Of a stretch of 64,000 nt of DNA, positions 51,101 to 61,887 are shown in pieces (positions within the stretch are counted from its first letter, which is position 1; each line of letters opens with the position of its first letter). The position numbers and the translations under genes are program-made. Source of the DNA: Stereum hirsutum FP-91666 SS1 (Eukaryota; Basidiomycota; Agaricomycetes; Russulales; Stereaceae). The notes below the pieces were generated by a model that was not told the DNA's origin, did not search any database, and saw only the letters and a list, made by a program, of their open reading frames with translations. The DNA lies in NCBI RefSeq assembly GCF_000264905.1, contig NW_006763144.1, positions 1 to 64,000 on the forward strand, written 5' to 3'.

Positions 51101-52425
51101 CCTCGCTACGATCTTGCTACGCCTGCATAGCATCGATGATGCCCCTGACCTATCCTCCATGAGTTTTACCGCCTCTGTCCATCCACAAGTCCGATGTTCT
51201 CTCGCAGCAATCAAAGGATGACTCGATGAGTAGGGTATGGGCACGGAGCTTTGCATGCCGGGGCGCAGAGCTTGCTGTTCGACGATTATTGCTCTCACTG
51301 TGCGCGAGGGATCCAGATAATTCGTACTGGCTTAGGTACCCGCACCAACGTCATGATTAAAAAGCCTACTTGCAGAATGGCCGTGTCTTGCGCAGCCGCT
51401 GTAGAGAATGCGTACCATCCCCTCAAAATGTAACACATCCTACAAGCGAGGGTTAGGAGGACCTACTCGTCAGTACGTCTGACGCCCAATGAGCTCGCAC
51501 CTGCCCACCCTCTTCGCTGCATTCGCGTTTATCATTGGCAGCAGCCACAAACGCCGGTCGACTCGTCGGAATCGACGCAGCGTAGCTCAACCTTCTCGTT
51601 CACCATCACACATGTCATCCATGCTCGAGCTCGTGTTCAACCAATCAGTGCCCTCTGCTTTGTTCCTTCTGCATTCTGCCTTCTGACGCTGAAGCCTCAC
51701 CTCCACACTGTGTCTTGCCATCATACCCTAAAGCTAGTAGTTCACCTCGTAGCAGCTTCATTTCCTCATTCCCGCTTTACGCCCGCTCCAACACCACAGA
51801 CAACATTCGCTCTCTTCTCTTCCTCGGAGTCGAGTTTTGGTTTTTACGGTCTCTGTACTTGCCCATGTTCTGCACCAGGACTTGCTTGTTCTGTTGGCGC
51901 TTTTGCTGGTCATAAACGCGAGCGTCACGGCTGTTTGACTCGTCGCTGATCTTCATTCTGCGACGTGCGTACTTACTTCGCATACTCACCACTTCTCTAC
52001 GCCGACCCACAGAGGACTCGGAGAGAAAGGCGTTTAAAATTACCGGCGCAGCACTGGTGCCAGTTCTGCATACGTCGCATGACTTGTCTGTCTGTTGCTC
52101 CTCGGACCTTCCTTTCTCTGCCAATACGCTTCGTCGTATCATCAAATAAATAAAAATAAAAAAACAAACTTCGTCCGATTCAAAAGGGTACTACTCTACT
52201 ACCTGGGTCAGCGCGATCGCTCCTTGAGACTCACACTCTTCAGCCGTATAATCGTCCTCCTCACAAATACCACCCCCCCTCCGGTTCGATGCGTAATAAT
52301 CGCCACAACCGCTCCCGATCACCCTTCCTCGTACACCTCCTTGCCACTCCTCTTCGCATCCCAGCCTCCCAACTCGCCAACCCCACCCCCCATCTCTCAA
52401 TCTCCCAACATAAAATCAATTCTTC
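48127..52425. other. 4.3-kb region without a recognised gene
   Basis: Contains the FAM72 promoter and many ORFs of 60-190 codons on both strands. None has a domain or a convincing exon chain. Two plus-strand stretches (49346-49720 and about 49740-49890) have protein-like Ser/Pro/Thr composition and could be exons of an uncharacterised gene. The 192-codon minus-strand ORF at 50720-51298 is Arg/Ser-rich and unsupported. No transposon ends were seen. Confidence 0.4.
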
Positions 52426-54493
52426 TCCAACGGCCACTTAACCCTGCCAACCTCCCATCTCCTCCCAACGGCGGCATAACTAACCCCACCCAACCGACTC
52501 ACAGCTCTCAATTTCTCAGGATCGACTTGAAGGCCGTCCGGTGAGAGCACAGAGTTGCGGATGTGGACGTGTTTGATGAGACCGAGGAGGAGGGTCGTGG
52601 ATGGTTGAGGTTGAAGGGGCGTTGGTGAGGGAGTGGAGGGAGATGGGGTGGTGGAGGTGGACGATGATGTGGATGGGAGGAAGTCGTGGTAGGAATGGAG
52701 CTGTGGTGACGAAGGGAGAGTTGAGGTGAGTGAGATGTCCGGTCCATACGGGTACAGAGAATACGGAATTCTTTGTTTAATGGCAACTAATGTGGATGGG
52801 TCTCGACTGTCATTATGTCACTGTGAACACACAGTGATGGGTTGAAGGATCTTTGCCCCGGCATATAAATCAGATCTACCGGTCGAACCATCCGGGTCTA
52901 GTTTGTGGTCCTGTGAGATTCAGACTCTGCCCGAAACCACCAAGATTTGCGCGAACAACACAAAACCGTACGTCTCCACGCGTCCACAATATTTCGCCAT
53001 GTCGCGCAAAACATAGGTATCTCGCCAGCAGGTCTGACCAGAATGGTGACCTCCCGGCAAATAATTATATGATGCGAGAATATAGGAAGCCCGACGAACG
53101 CGCGGCTTCCAAACGCTATTTACCGTAACAGACCGCAAACTATAGTCTATGAGATCCAGGGCGGGCAGGGTCACATCTGAAGCTTCAGAGCCCTCCGCAA
53201 GCGACGCGAAGTCGTTCGAAGTCTTTTGGACGATTCGAAGATTCCAAAAGGCTCGAAGCGATGTGAAGCGTGTGGTCATATATCAAGAGCCCGGTATGAA
53301 GACCGACCGGTTACGAGGACAGAAGACGGAAGACGAAAGAGGATGGACCTGTGCGCGGAGGGGCGAGGCCGACGTAAACGACCGGGTGTGCATAGCGATA
53401 GTAAGAAGATCATGATGGGAGACAAAAAGATCTCGAATTTCTGGGAGGAGGATCTGCGGAGAAGGACAAAAGGGATGTAAAGTTTACTGTGAAGCTAGTG
53501 CTCACCTCGCATTCGAAACTGATGGCGCTCTCTTTCACTCTTGATGGTTTCACGTATACCTAGATGCGATAACCGTCGAGACAGGAAGTGAGTTTTCTAT
53601 CCGAATGTACGACCCTATCCCCCCAAGGAGGTCTTAGTGAAATAAATAAGACGAGGAGTAGACTTACGCTCTCCTCTTTCTCCAACCCCGCCACCTCCCA
53701 CTCATCGTGCTCTGCCGGCGACTCGACACACGTAGCATTCGCAGCCTCGACGAACGGCTCCGAGATAATATTCACGACGAACTGCTTTGTGGCGAGAATA
53801 TTTTCACGGGTATCCTTTGGTCTGCGAGGTGAGAGGGCGAAAGAGATAGAGAGAAGGGGTGGATTGTGCGAGACCTGTGGTTGGTGAACAGGACGTTGTG
53901 GTTAGTCGGCGCCAACCTATCGTGGCGACGAATAGGATGTACCATTGAGAAATAGCTGAGAAGTTATACTGTGAGTTCTCAGAAGATGTTAAGTATGATA
54001 GTCCTACACACCTGAACGGAGCCAAATTCGGCACACCATCCCTCGAAAGAGTCGACACGAACGCAATCGGACGAGGAACAATCGCGCTCGTCAACATCTT
54101 GTACGCGTCCCTATCACAAGAGACACCGTCGTCAACCTCAATATCTTTGTCCGTAACAATTGACTCGCACAGGACGACCTTGAAGAGACACGAAGCATGT
54201 GAGCCGTAAAAGACGACTTACAACGGCCCCAGCTTCTCCAGATTCCAAGACTTCCACCCATGCTCTTCATCCTCTTTCCATTTCTTCGTCAACTCTGTAT
54301 CATTCTTCAATCCATCACCAAGTTTCCAGGATGGATTGGGACGTTGAGTGAGTGGGTAGGGCTCAGGATCGAATGGTGGCAGGCTATTGGGATTTGGTTT
54401 TCTTGTCGAATAGGCCGCCCTTCTCAACGAAAATACCGATACCGGACGATGAGGTAGCGAGCAGAGTATCCCAGGGCGGATGAGGAGCAGCAT
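52426..54493 (-). CDS. Flavin-reductase-like FMN-binding flavoprotein, possibly interrupted
   Basis: A member of the FMN-binding split-barrel (DIM6/NTAB flavin-reductase-like) family. The first exon from 54493 has a mitochondrial-presequence look (SVFSLRRAAYSTRKP), then KLGDGLKNDTELTKKW. Next come DAYKMLTSAIVPRPIAFVST and GVPNLAPFS, the FMN-binding face, then VSHNPPLLSISFAL, TRENILATKQFVVNIISEPF and SVYVKPSRVKESAISFECE. The C-terminal exon encodes STTLLLGLIKHVHIRNSVLS, AVSRLGGVSYAAVG and ends KWPLEKN-stop at 52426. Between FECE (53502) and LYPYGPDISL (about 52760) lie about 740 bp where the family needs a few residues. I could not find a splice pair that keeps frame, so the gene may be broken by an insertion. 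Confidence 0.75.
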
Positions 54494-55249
54494 GATACAA
54501 AAGCGGGTGAAAGATGTATAGCATGTTCGGAGGCTGTTGCGTTGCGATATGTACTGTGCGAGGACTTGTGACTTTTCGGAGGAACGATGATGTGGAGTTT
54601 ACGGCGCGCCACACGTTCTCAGGAGCCCCTGAAGGGTGGCCCAACTTCCCTGTCCGAATATTTTATCTCAATTGTCGGTCCTGAGTGTGTGTCAGAGCCC
54701 TTCTACGCAGTATCAGATAGTTTTTAGCTGGCTTTCAGTATACACCACGGTCTACCGCCCTCGCACAACCTTCGCACTGATTGAAGGAAAGTACCCAGCA
54801 ATTCCTGCCCTACACCCTCACCGCCGACTCAAACTCAAATGCACATCGTTCTTCTGTCCCACCAATACCATGATTTCAGACATTTTCTGTACCCTCTTCG
54901 TGTCATGAAAATGTCAGACGGGGTCGTACGTAGGTTGGGTTTATGATTGGTGTTGGGTCTGCGGTCGAGATGGGCTTGACTTCCCAGACAGAATGTGTAC
55001 TAGATGATCAGGAGTCGTGAGGGGTGAGGAGGATAGGATGTGATTGTTCCAGGGAAGACAGCGTAGACGATGCAACGCAAATATCGGAGCTCCTTAAACC
55101 GCTTTATTCACCAATCCTTCTTCATAGCCGAAAAAGTCGTCGGAAGACCCGCCGGGGAACCCGAGTCCAGGATCGCCATCTCCGCACGCTACAAAGTCAT
55201 CCACTCGGTTGTCTGCCATCGAGGGACGTGGTAGGTGCGTAGAGCAATA
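54494..55249. other. Spacer left of the MITE
   Basis: About 750 bp with no supported gene; contains the flavoprotein promoter. Confidence 0.5.
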
Positions 55250-55377
55250 GGGGAGTCCACGATGGCCGTTTAAGTGTGCGTTTAAGACCGCGTTTAAGAC
55301 CGCGGCCCGGCTTTGGGGCTTAAACGCACGCTTAAACTTGGCTTAAACGTCCGTTTAAACGCTATCGTGGACTCCCC
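55250..55377. mobile_element. 128-bp MITE with 14-bp perfect terminal inverted repeats
   Basis: The ends are GGGGAGTCCACGAT and its exact reverse complement, directly flanked by TA on both sides (55248-55249 and 55378-55379), the target site of Tc1/mariner elements. The interior is nearly palindromic and made of CGTTTAA units: five point one way in the left half and four the other way in the right half. No coding capacity. The stem can fold into a long hairpin. Confidence 0.85.
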
Positions 55378-56212
55378 TAATGACTGCATTCGTAATAGGT
55401 AGTGCTCTGGATGCCATTCACGATCTGTTCGGACGACTCGGACGGAAATGGCGATATTCCGAGTTTCTATGCCGTGCGGATCTTCAGCGAGTGTTGGGGG
55501 AAAATGAGAGGATTTTTATCAGTGCTCGTGGAAAGCTATTATACATGAGCCCTACAGTGTTTACCTCCGGACTCGCCTTTCTAAAAGGGGGCCCGAAATC
55601 TCCCTCGGGGTGAAATCAGGCGAGAGGCGCACCATGGTCTGCCAGTTGAAAGACGCTGACAGTCGTACATAGAGGACTCGAGGGTCGAGGATGTCGCCTC
55701 ACGTTGGACACGAGGGAGATAAGCATTCCATGAGATGTGAGATGAAAGTAAGTTAACAGCCAGCAAGCTAGCAAAGACAAAACAAAGCCAACGTTGTTGA
55801 TAATAAGTAGATGAGGCTCAAGTTAGGAGAACAAATGACTGACAGTCCACGGTAATTGAGGTCGTAGACATCATTAGCGCATCTTCATGATGCGTCGATT
55901 ATAGCTTGTTACAGATCTCAAGCAGAAAAGCTAAACAGACCCGCCACAGACGAAAGTACAACTGAGGATGATGGGTGGCGTAAGCAAGAAAAGCCGCTGA
56001 CACAGCGCGCTGAGGCGCCGCCAAGACCTGCCGGATTCGGCAATAACATAGCCCAATTCGGCAGTTGGTTCGCTGGTCGGCGCGCCTGCGTTGCTCGCGA
56101 CAGCCATCATCCGCTCTTGTGCTGTCCCTTCATGACCTGATTTTCTTTCGTATTTCGCCTTCGCCAGTTTTAAACGTCTTGTTAGCCTCTCAATCTTATA
56201 ATTCCTATTTCT
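55378..56212. other. Spacer and NIPA gene promoter
   Basis: About 835 bp. A 77-codon ORF at 55380-55613 begins immediately after the MITE but has no recognisable features. Confidence 0.5.
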
Positions 56213-58910
56213 ATGCTCTCATTGCTCTCGAGCTTGGTACGCCGTCAAGACGAAGATGACCCGTCCAATGCGCTACCACCGCCCGATGACTATGTCCCAG
56301 CACATCATGCTAGTCCTGTCGTCGCGTTCATCATCGGTCTTGCCATAGTCACGCTTGCGTCCGTTCTGAATGCTGCCGGGCTGAACTTGACAAAGTTGGA
56401 CCACGTACGCGCTCTAAATCCTCTTTCGGACGACAGACAGGGTTAATTTACACACGTCTTGTTACTATGAATAGGTTCGGACGAGTGCAATCCCGAAGAG
56501 CTCGAGAAGGAAGGATTGGTTGAGGCCGCTTTGGTTGCTTGGGATGTTGCTTTATATGTGCGTTCTTTAGTTTGTAATGCGGTCGTGTGCTGGCACTTAT
56601 GACGTGGGGGCGACTTGTAGTTTGTCGCAACTTATAGGATCGACTTTAGCGCTGCAATATATGAGAGCAGGTGTGTTCCGTTTCTCTATCCTGCAGCTAT
56701 CATGTCTTGTCGAAAGCCGTGAACACAATCGTATGGCGTTTATAGCAAAGGAGCCCAGAGTTTAAGCATCTCACGGTGGGAGACCTCGTCAGAGCCACTT
56801 TTGCTCGGTAGCAGGAGACCAACTATCAACGTCAGTCAGTCTATGGGCCTAGGAGCATACGTGGAGGTGGTAACCGATACGAGAGTGACGTTGCACAGGA
56901 GCCCATTTGGGAGGCAACTGACTTCTACCAACGAAGGGCTTCGTACATCTTCAGTAGTCCGCTATGCCCAGGGCTATTGGGTATGAGAGTAGGCTGATAA
57001 TCGGGTCTCTCATCCACTGTGCAGCCCTATCTGTTTGGGTAACGGCTATGACACAATATCTTCAATGCGGTGTCACATGTACGGTGGGCACAGGCATCAC
57101 TTATTCTGTGGTGACCATTACCCTTGCACGATAGTCGCACACGCAATCTGAATGAGTTCACCGTTACCTGACAAAATTCATGTCGTCAGTTTCGAAGCCC
57201 TCTTAGCTCTCAAAAATACACAGAGCTTACCGAGCACTTTGAAAGGGTTGTACCAGGGCTCCTTACTGGCCAGCCCCATCTCTGTATCTGGGCACTACAC
57301 TGACTCCTTCTCTGTCTTCAGAATACGTCGCCCCCCTTGGTTCAACATCCCTCATCTTCAACTTCATGTTCGCCCGTTTCCTCATTGGCACCCCCGTCCA
57401 CATGAACGACATCTACGGCACAATAGTCATCATCCTCGGCGTAATAGGCATCGTTGCCTTCGGTTCCATCAACTCCGGCCTCTCCAACGAAACCGACGCC
57501 ACGCACCTCACGCACCTCTGGGCCCGCGGCCCCTGGATCGGTTTCTTCATCTTCATGACTCTCGCCCTCCTCCTCCTCTTCGTCTTCACGGCTCAGCTCG
57601 ACCTCGTATTGGCTTCGCGGTCGGACCTTTCCTCTGTTCCGTTCGCGGCGATGTCGGCGAGGATGGCGAGCGCGCAGGGACAGAGGCAGGAGGGCGGGCT
57701 TGTGAAGAGGGTGAAGCAGAGATGGGCGTGGGGCTTGGTGTGGATTGCGGAGAGGTTGGAGATGTGGACGGCGGGGAAGGATGATAAGGTCGTTGCGTGG
57801 ACTTTGGGTATCGGCTGGGCTTGTTGCGGAGGCGGTATGGCGGGAGAGTGTCTCGTGTTTGCGAAGGCTGCGTGTGTACTTTCACTTTCACTGCCTGTCA
57901 TCGAAAAGTCGGGAGATGCTGATATAGCATTAATTTACAGTGTGAAACTCATCTCTGGGTCGCTTTCGCATGAGAATCCCGGAAATCAAGTCGGTCATGC
58001 GGCCCCCATCTTCACGTTCATATTCCTCGCCAGCACCGCCGTCCTCCAGATCGTATGTCTCAACCGTGGACTCAAAGCATACGACTCTACGCTTGTCGTT
58101 CCCGTCTTTTACGGCGTATACACCGCCACGGGATGGCTCGATTCCCTCGTACGTCTCCCCTTCTCTTCTCCAATATATGACCGGAAGTGCTAACAGATGT
58201 ACCGGATACACCATACGCAGATCTTCAACGCCTCAGTAGACGCCTACGCCTCCTGGACGCTTTTCCTCATCTTTGTCTCCATCCTCATCCTCATCTCCGG
58301 CGTCGTCCTCCTCACACACAAAAAACCGGACGTTCCTACTCATCCTCCCAACGCCGACGATATCACCCTGTCCTCTGTACCGAGACCAAATGGAAAAGGA
58401 AAGGGGAGGAGAAGGAAGGTGAAGAAAGGAGATGCAGAGGAGGGGGCGGACGATGAGAGGGAGGGTTTGAGAGCTGGGGAGGACGGTGGTGTAGAGGGGA
58501 GGGATGGGGAGGTGATGTGGGATGTCGGGGAGGCGAGCGACGATGATGAGGACGACGAGACAGAAGGCCACGACGAAGATGATCCTGCGGGTGACCGTAC
58601 CCCTCGCGCCGCTCGATCAAGTTCACCGTCCACAGCCAAACCGGTCTCAAACCTGGGCACAGGAGGGAACGAAACAGAAGAAGGCATGCATCTCATGCGG
58701 AAATCGCACGATGAGGAACATGAGGAGGAGGTGGCGGCGAGTACGTCGACGCATACGCTGGGGCCAATGCCGCAGCAGACGAGAAGGAGGTCGACGTCTT
58801 CGGTCTCGTTGATTGATGCGGACGAGGACGAGATGGAGGCGGAGTTCGGGGAGTTCAAGAGTTCTAAAGCGAGGGCGGGGACGGTGGCGGGGCAGTCCAG
58901 TTCACGGTAG
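56213..58910 (+). CDS. NIPA-type magnesium transporter (DUF803)
   Basis: A membrane protein of the NIPA/drug-metabolite-transporter fold, nine helices, linked to Mg2+ transport. The ATG at 56213 starts a short lumenal N-terminus, then helix 1 (VVAFIIGLAIVTLASVLNAAGL) and NLTKLDHVRTSAIPKSSRRK. The conserved core is LSQLIGSTLALQYMRAEYVAPLGSTSLIFN, split by a 650-bp intron (about 56671-57321). Then GTPVHMNDIYGTIVIILGVI, GPWIGFFIFM, a cytosolic loop of about 80 residues and VGHAAPIFTFIFLASTAVLQ, LKAYDSTLVVPVFYGVYTAT and SWTLFLIFVSILILISGVVL. A long acidic Ser-rich cytosolic tail (about 200 residues) ends at 58910. About seven exons. The tail and loop are fungal extensions with many potential phosphosites. 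Confidence 0.9.
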
Positions 58911-59700
58911 ACCAGTTGCGAGCTACTGGTGACCAGTCGTGGTGAGGCGTGAGTTTGAGCGTGGGCTCTAGATTGCATTGCGTTGGTCTCGTTGGATATT
59001 TTGCTATTTGCTATATACTTTTACACTTACTTATGCTGTCTATTTCTTTTTGCACGATGCGGCGCTCAGGCTGGCTGGGATTGAAGATGGATGCATTTAC
59101 ATACAGTCGATCATGGTCATACATACATACGACTCACAAGAAACATACATGGACGTAGTGTACTATTGCGGCGTGCTGAGCTGGCGCCATTCTAATGCTT
59201 GCTGAATACATAATCGTGTACAGTCTTCGGCCGTGGTTCAGATATTGTGCAGCTTGACGACTTGAGGGTGGCACGACGCCACACTCGACTCTAGATCTGC
59301 AGCCGAGTCTCCGGGAACGCCCGGATGCTGCCAGTGCCGGTTTCAATTTGTGCCACACGAGTTGGTTGGCTTCCTCCCTTTTGCTCCTCGACCGTAACAC
59401 TCATGACTGAGCGTTCAATTGACCAATAACAAAGGTACGTGTGGCCTCATATATCTCCCATAAGTTACCATAATGAACATGTGTCATAATTTACCATAGT
59501 ATAAACCATATGTCTGCATACATCTCGAATCCTGTCGTGAAATTGCCGTTATACTGTCATACGTCGTGAAGGGAAGGTCCAAACGTCACCTATAAAAACG
59601 ATGATACTTTCTATCGAGAGAGAAAGGTTATCTGTTGATATCGTCGAGGAGGACCGACCTGATATCAGCGTCAACGCCACTCCTGCGAAAAAATATGTAC
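58911..59700. other. Convergent 3' spacer
   Basis: About 790 bp between opposing stops. No gene, no repeat seen. Confidence 0.55.
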
Positions 59701-60896
59701 TCACCATCGTTTAGGTTTAGTCCGATCAACTACAGAATTTTCCGACTCCAACAGCCCGTTCAAACACCTAACCACCACGCCAACCCCGTATTCTACCACA
59801 GCCCAGTCATCCGGCGTAATTCTCGATATCAACCTTCCAAACCTATCCGGATGCCATCTCCTTAGCGCATCTCTTACCCTTTCCTTCCTAGGTATCCCCT
59901 CCGAGTGAAGGCCCGAGAGAATGAAGGCGGAGACGGCCTCGGGTGTAATGTCACGAACACTACGAGGTGGGTGAAGGACAGGCCAAGGGATATTCCAAAC
60001 CGTCAATGGCTCCCCACCGCCAAGGAGGAGCGCAGCCCATCTCTGCTCGTAGACCGCCCACGCACCCCTCACGCGCTGTGCCTCCAGTCTCTTTATCTCT
60101 TCTGCTCCAAAATTTCGTTGCTTGTCCTTGGCCCTCTTCTCCTCCTCCCGCCTACACTCTGCCTTCCTCCGCCTCTCTTCCTGCATCTCGCGTTCTCTCC
60201 AACCTTTTGCTTCTTGCATCTCGCGTTCTCGCCATCGAGCTTCCATGCGCTTGAATTCTTGTTGAAGTTCGAGACGACGTTCGCGACGCTGTCGCTCTTC
60301 TTCGGGGTCTTTACCACGTGCACGCGATCGTTTCTTCTCGTCCGGTTGGCCAGGTATGTGAGGATGTGTGGTGGTATGTGCATGGAGACCCGCTGGTGTG
60401 GCTGGGCGAGGAGGCTGAACGGTGGTGCGAGTGTGATGAGAGACATGAGGTTGGTTGGCGGGATGAGTCTGGGAAGCAATATGCGGATGTGTCGCGGATT
60501 CAGTGGTTGTTGCAGGATACACAGGCTGTGCGGGCTGAGATGTGGAGGACCGTTGTTGCTGTTCGACCCAACGGCGAGTGGCCCTATTCCTCTTCTCTAT
60601 CGCCGCACGTTCTTGATCGGCCAACCAGGCGTATGTGGCGGCCATCTGCGGGTCCTGGGGTCGTGGCGCACCTAAACGCCGGTGTCATCAAATGATTCCC
60701 TCTGACTTGTACGACGCAAAGGACACGTACCTGCCGCGTACTTTGGACTCGTGGTGTGATAGTAAGGCATCTCGCCTGCATTTGATGCAGATGGCTTTCT
60801 TGTTCCGGATTTGGTCTGCGGATGTGGACGCTGTTGGGCGTATTGATGGTGGAGGTAGGAGGATGGGATAGCGAAGATGACGCTGCTGCGTTCCAT
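59701..60896 (-). CDS. J-like HPD-containing coiled-coil protein, function unknown
   Basis: Two exons: the first from the ATG at 60896 (MERSSVIFAIPSSYLHHQY ... MPYYHTTSPKYAAG), the second from about 60674 (APRPQDPQMAATYAWLADQE). A Thr/His/Pro-rich linker follows, then a highly charged helix (EEERQRRERRLELQQEF; repeated WREREMQE) of about 100 residues. The C-terminal third carries WNIPWPVLHPPRSVRDITPE and ALRRWHPDRFGRLISRI, an HPD tripeptide in a J-like helix context without a full J domain, and ends at 59701. Similar proteins are common in mushroom genomes as hypothetical proteins with a J-like tail, as I recall them. Function unknown. Confidence 0.72.
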
Positions 60897-61887
60897 CTTT
60901 GAGTCGGAGTCTTCCCGTGCTTGGGCGTAAGTACGGCTCCTTGGAGAAAGGGTTTATGAGTGTACATGCCACGCGTACGACAGATGGGATGCAGTGGACG
61001 AGCCTGTTACAATCGTGTTGAAGTGGTGCGGAACAGACGTGCCTGTGCAGTGATATTCGCAGTCGATCCCGATTATAATGAGATATAAGAGGAGACTGCG
61101 GTGTACGTTAGGGCAGAGGAGGACATCTTCCCTTTGCGGGGAAGATCGGGATGAAGGGTAGCTCCCTACTAAGAAGAGCGAGCGGGGATGTAGGGGTCAA
61201 GGGATATATACTAACACGGCAACGCTCCTACACCGCTATTATGTCGCCTTTCGGACCCGCCTCCTCGTCTTGGGACGTGTCTCGTCATGCCGGCCCTTTG
61301 ACGGTGTAGAATAGGGGCCCATCCTCGGAGCCCAAAAGTCCACAGGCTACGCTATCCTGTCTCCGAAGTTAGAGCCAGAGGAAGAGTATGCATTCAAGTA
61401 CCGCCCTCCTAATCTCCTTTTACATCTGATGCAGCTCCCATCACTTGAAGGGAAGATACGTGAAAAGTTCTCTTCACCAAGCCCGCCCATGAAGAGGACC
61501 ATATAGAGTCTACAAAGTTTACACGCTGCTTCTCCGTTTTCGAGGCACCGAGGACCGAATTCCCATTCAACTTACCGATTTTGGGTTGCGCGTATTGTCC
61601 ACGAGTCCTCCTCAAATTCCAGACTCGGGAGTACGAAATCTCCAAGTGTCGGCAGGAGGCGGCAATCTATGCTGAAATCATGTCCCGAATCGTACAGTCG
61701 CATAGATGTGGTAGGGTAGCGGGCTGTTACGACACTTACAGTCCAAAGTAGGATAGTTCAGTCAATGGGGCGTGCGCGTCTTCGCGACAACAAGACAATA
61801 AGCTCCCCCTCTCCTTCTCACCATTTCTTCTTTCACGGCGGTAGACCTCCGGCCCGAGGCACATCTCGTCCTCTTTGCCCGACAAAG
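60897..61887. other. Spacer, no gene supported
   Basis: About 990 bp. A 78-codon minus-strand ORF at 61409-61645 is unsupported. It probably contains the helicase 3' UTR and the J-like gene promoter. Confidence 0.5.

Noticed and set aside
50720..51298. 192-codon minus-strand ORF
   Set aside because: Arg/Ser-rich, no homologous motif, no splice context, and overlapping ORFs on both strands; treated as chance.
52920..53279. 119-codon minus-strand ORF inside the flavoprotein gap
   Set aside because: Does not resemble the missing flavoprotein strand or any transposase I know; kept only as part of the suspected insertion.
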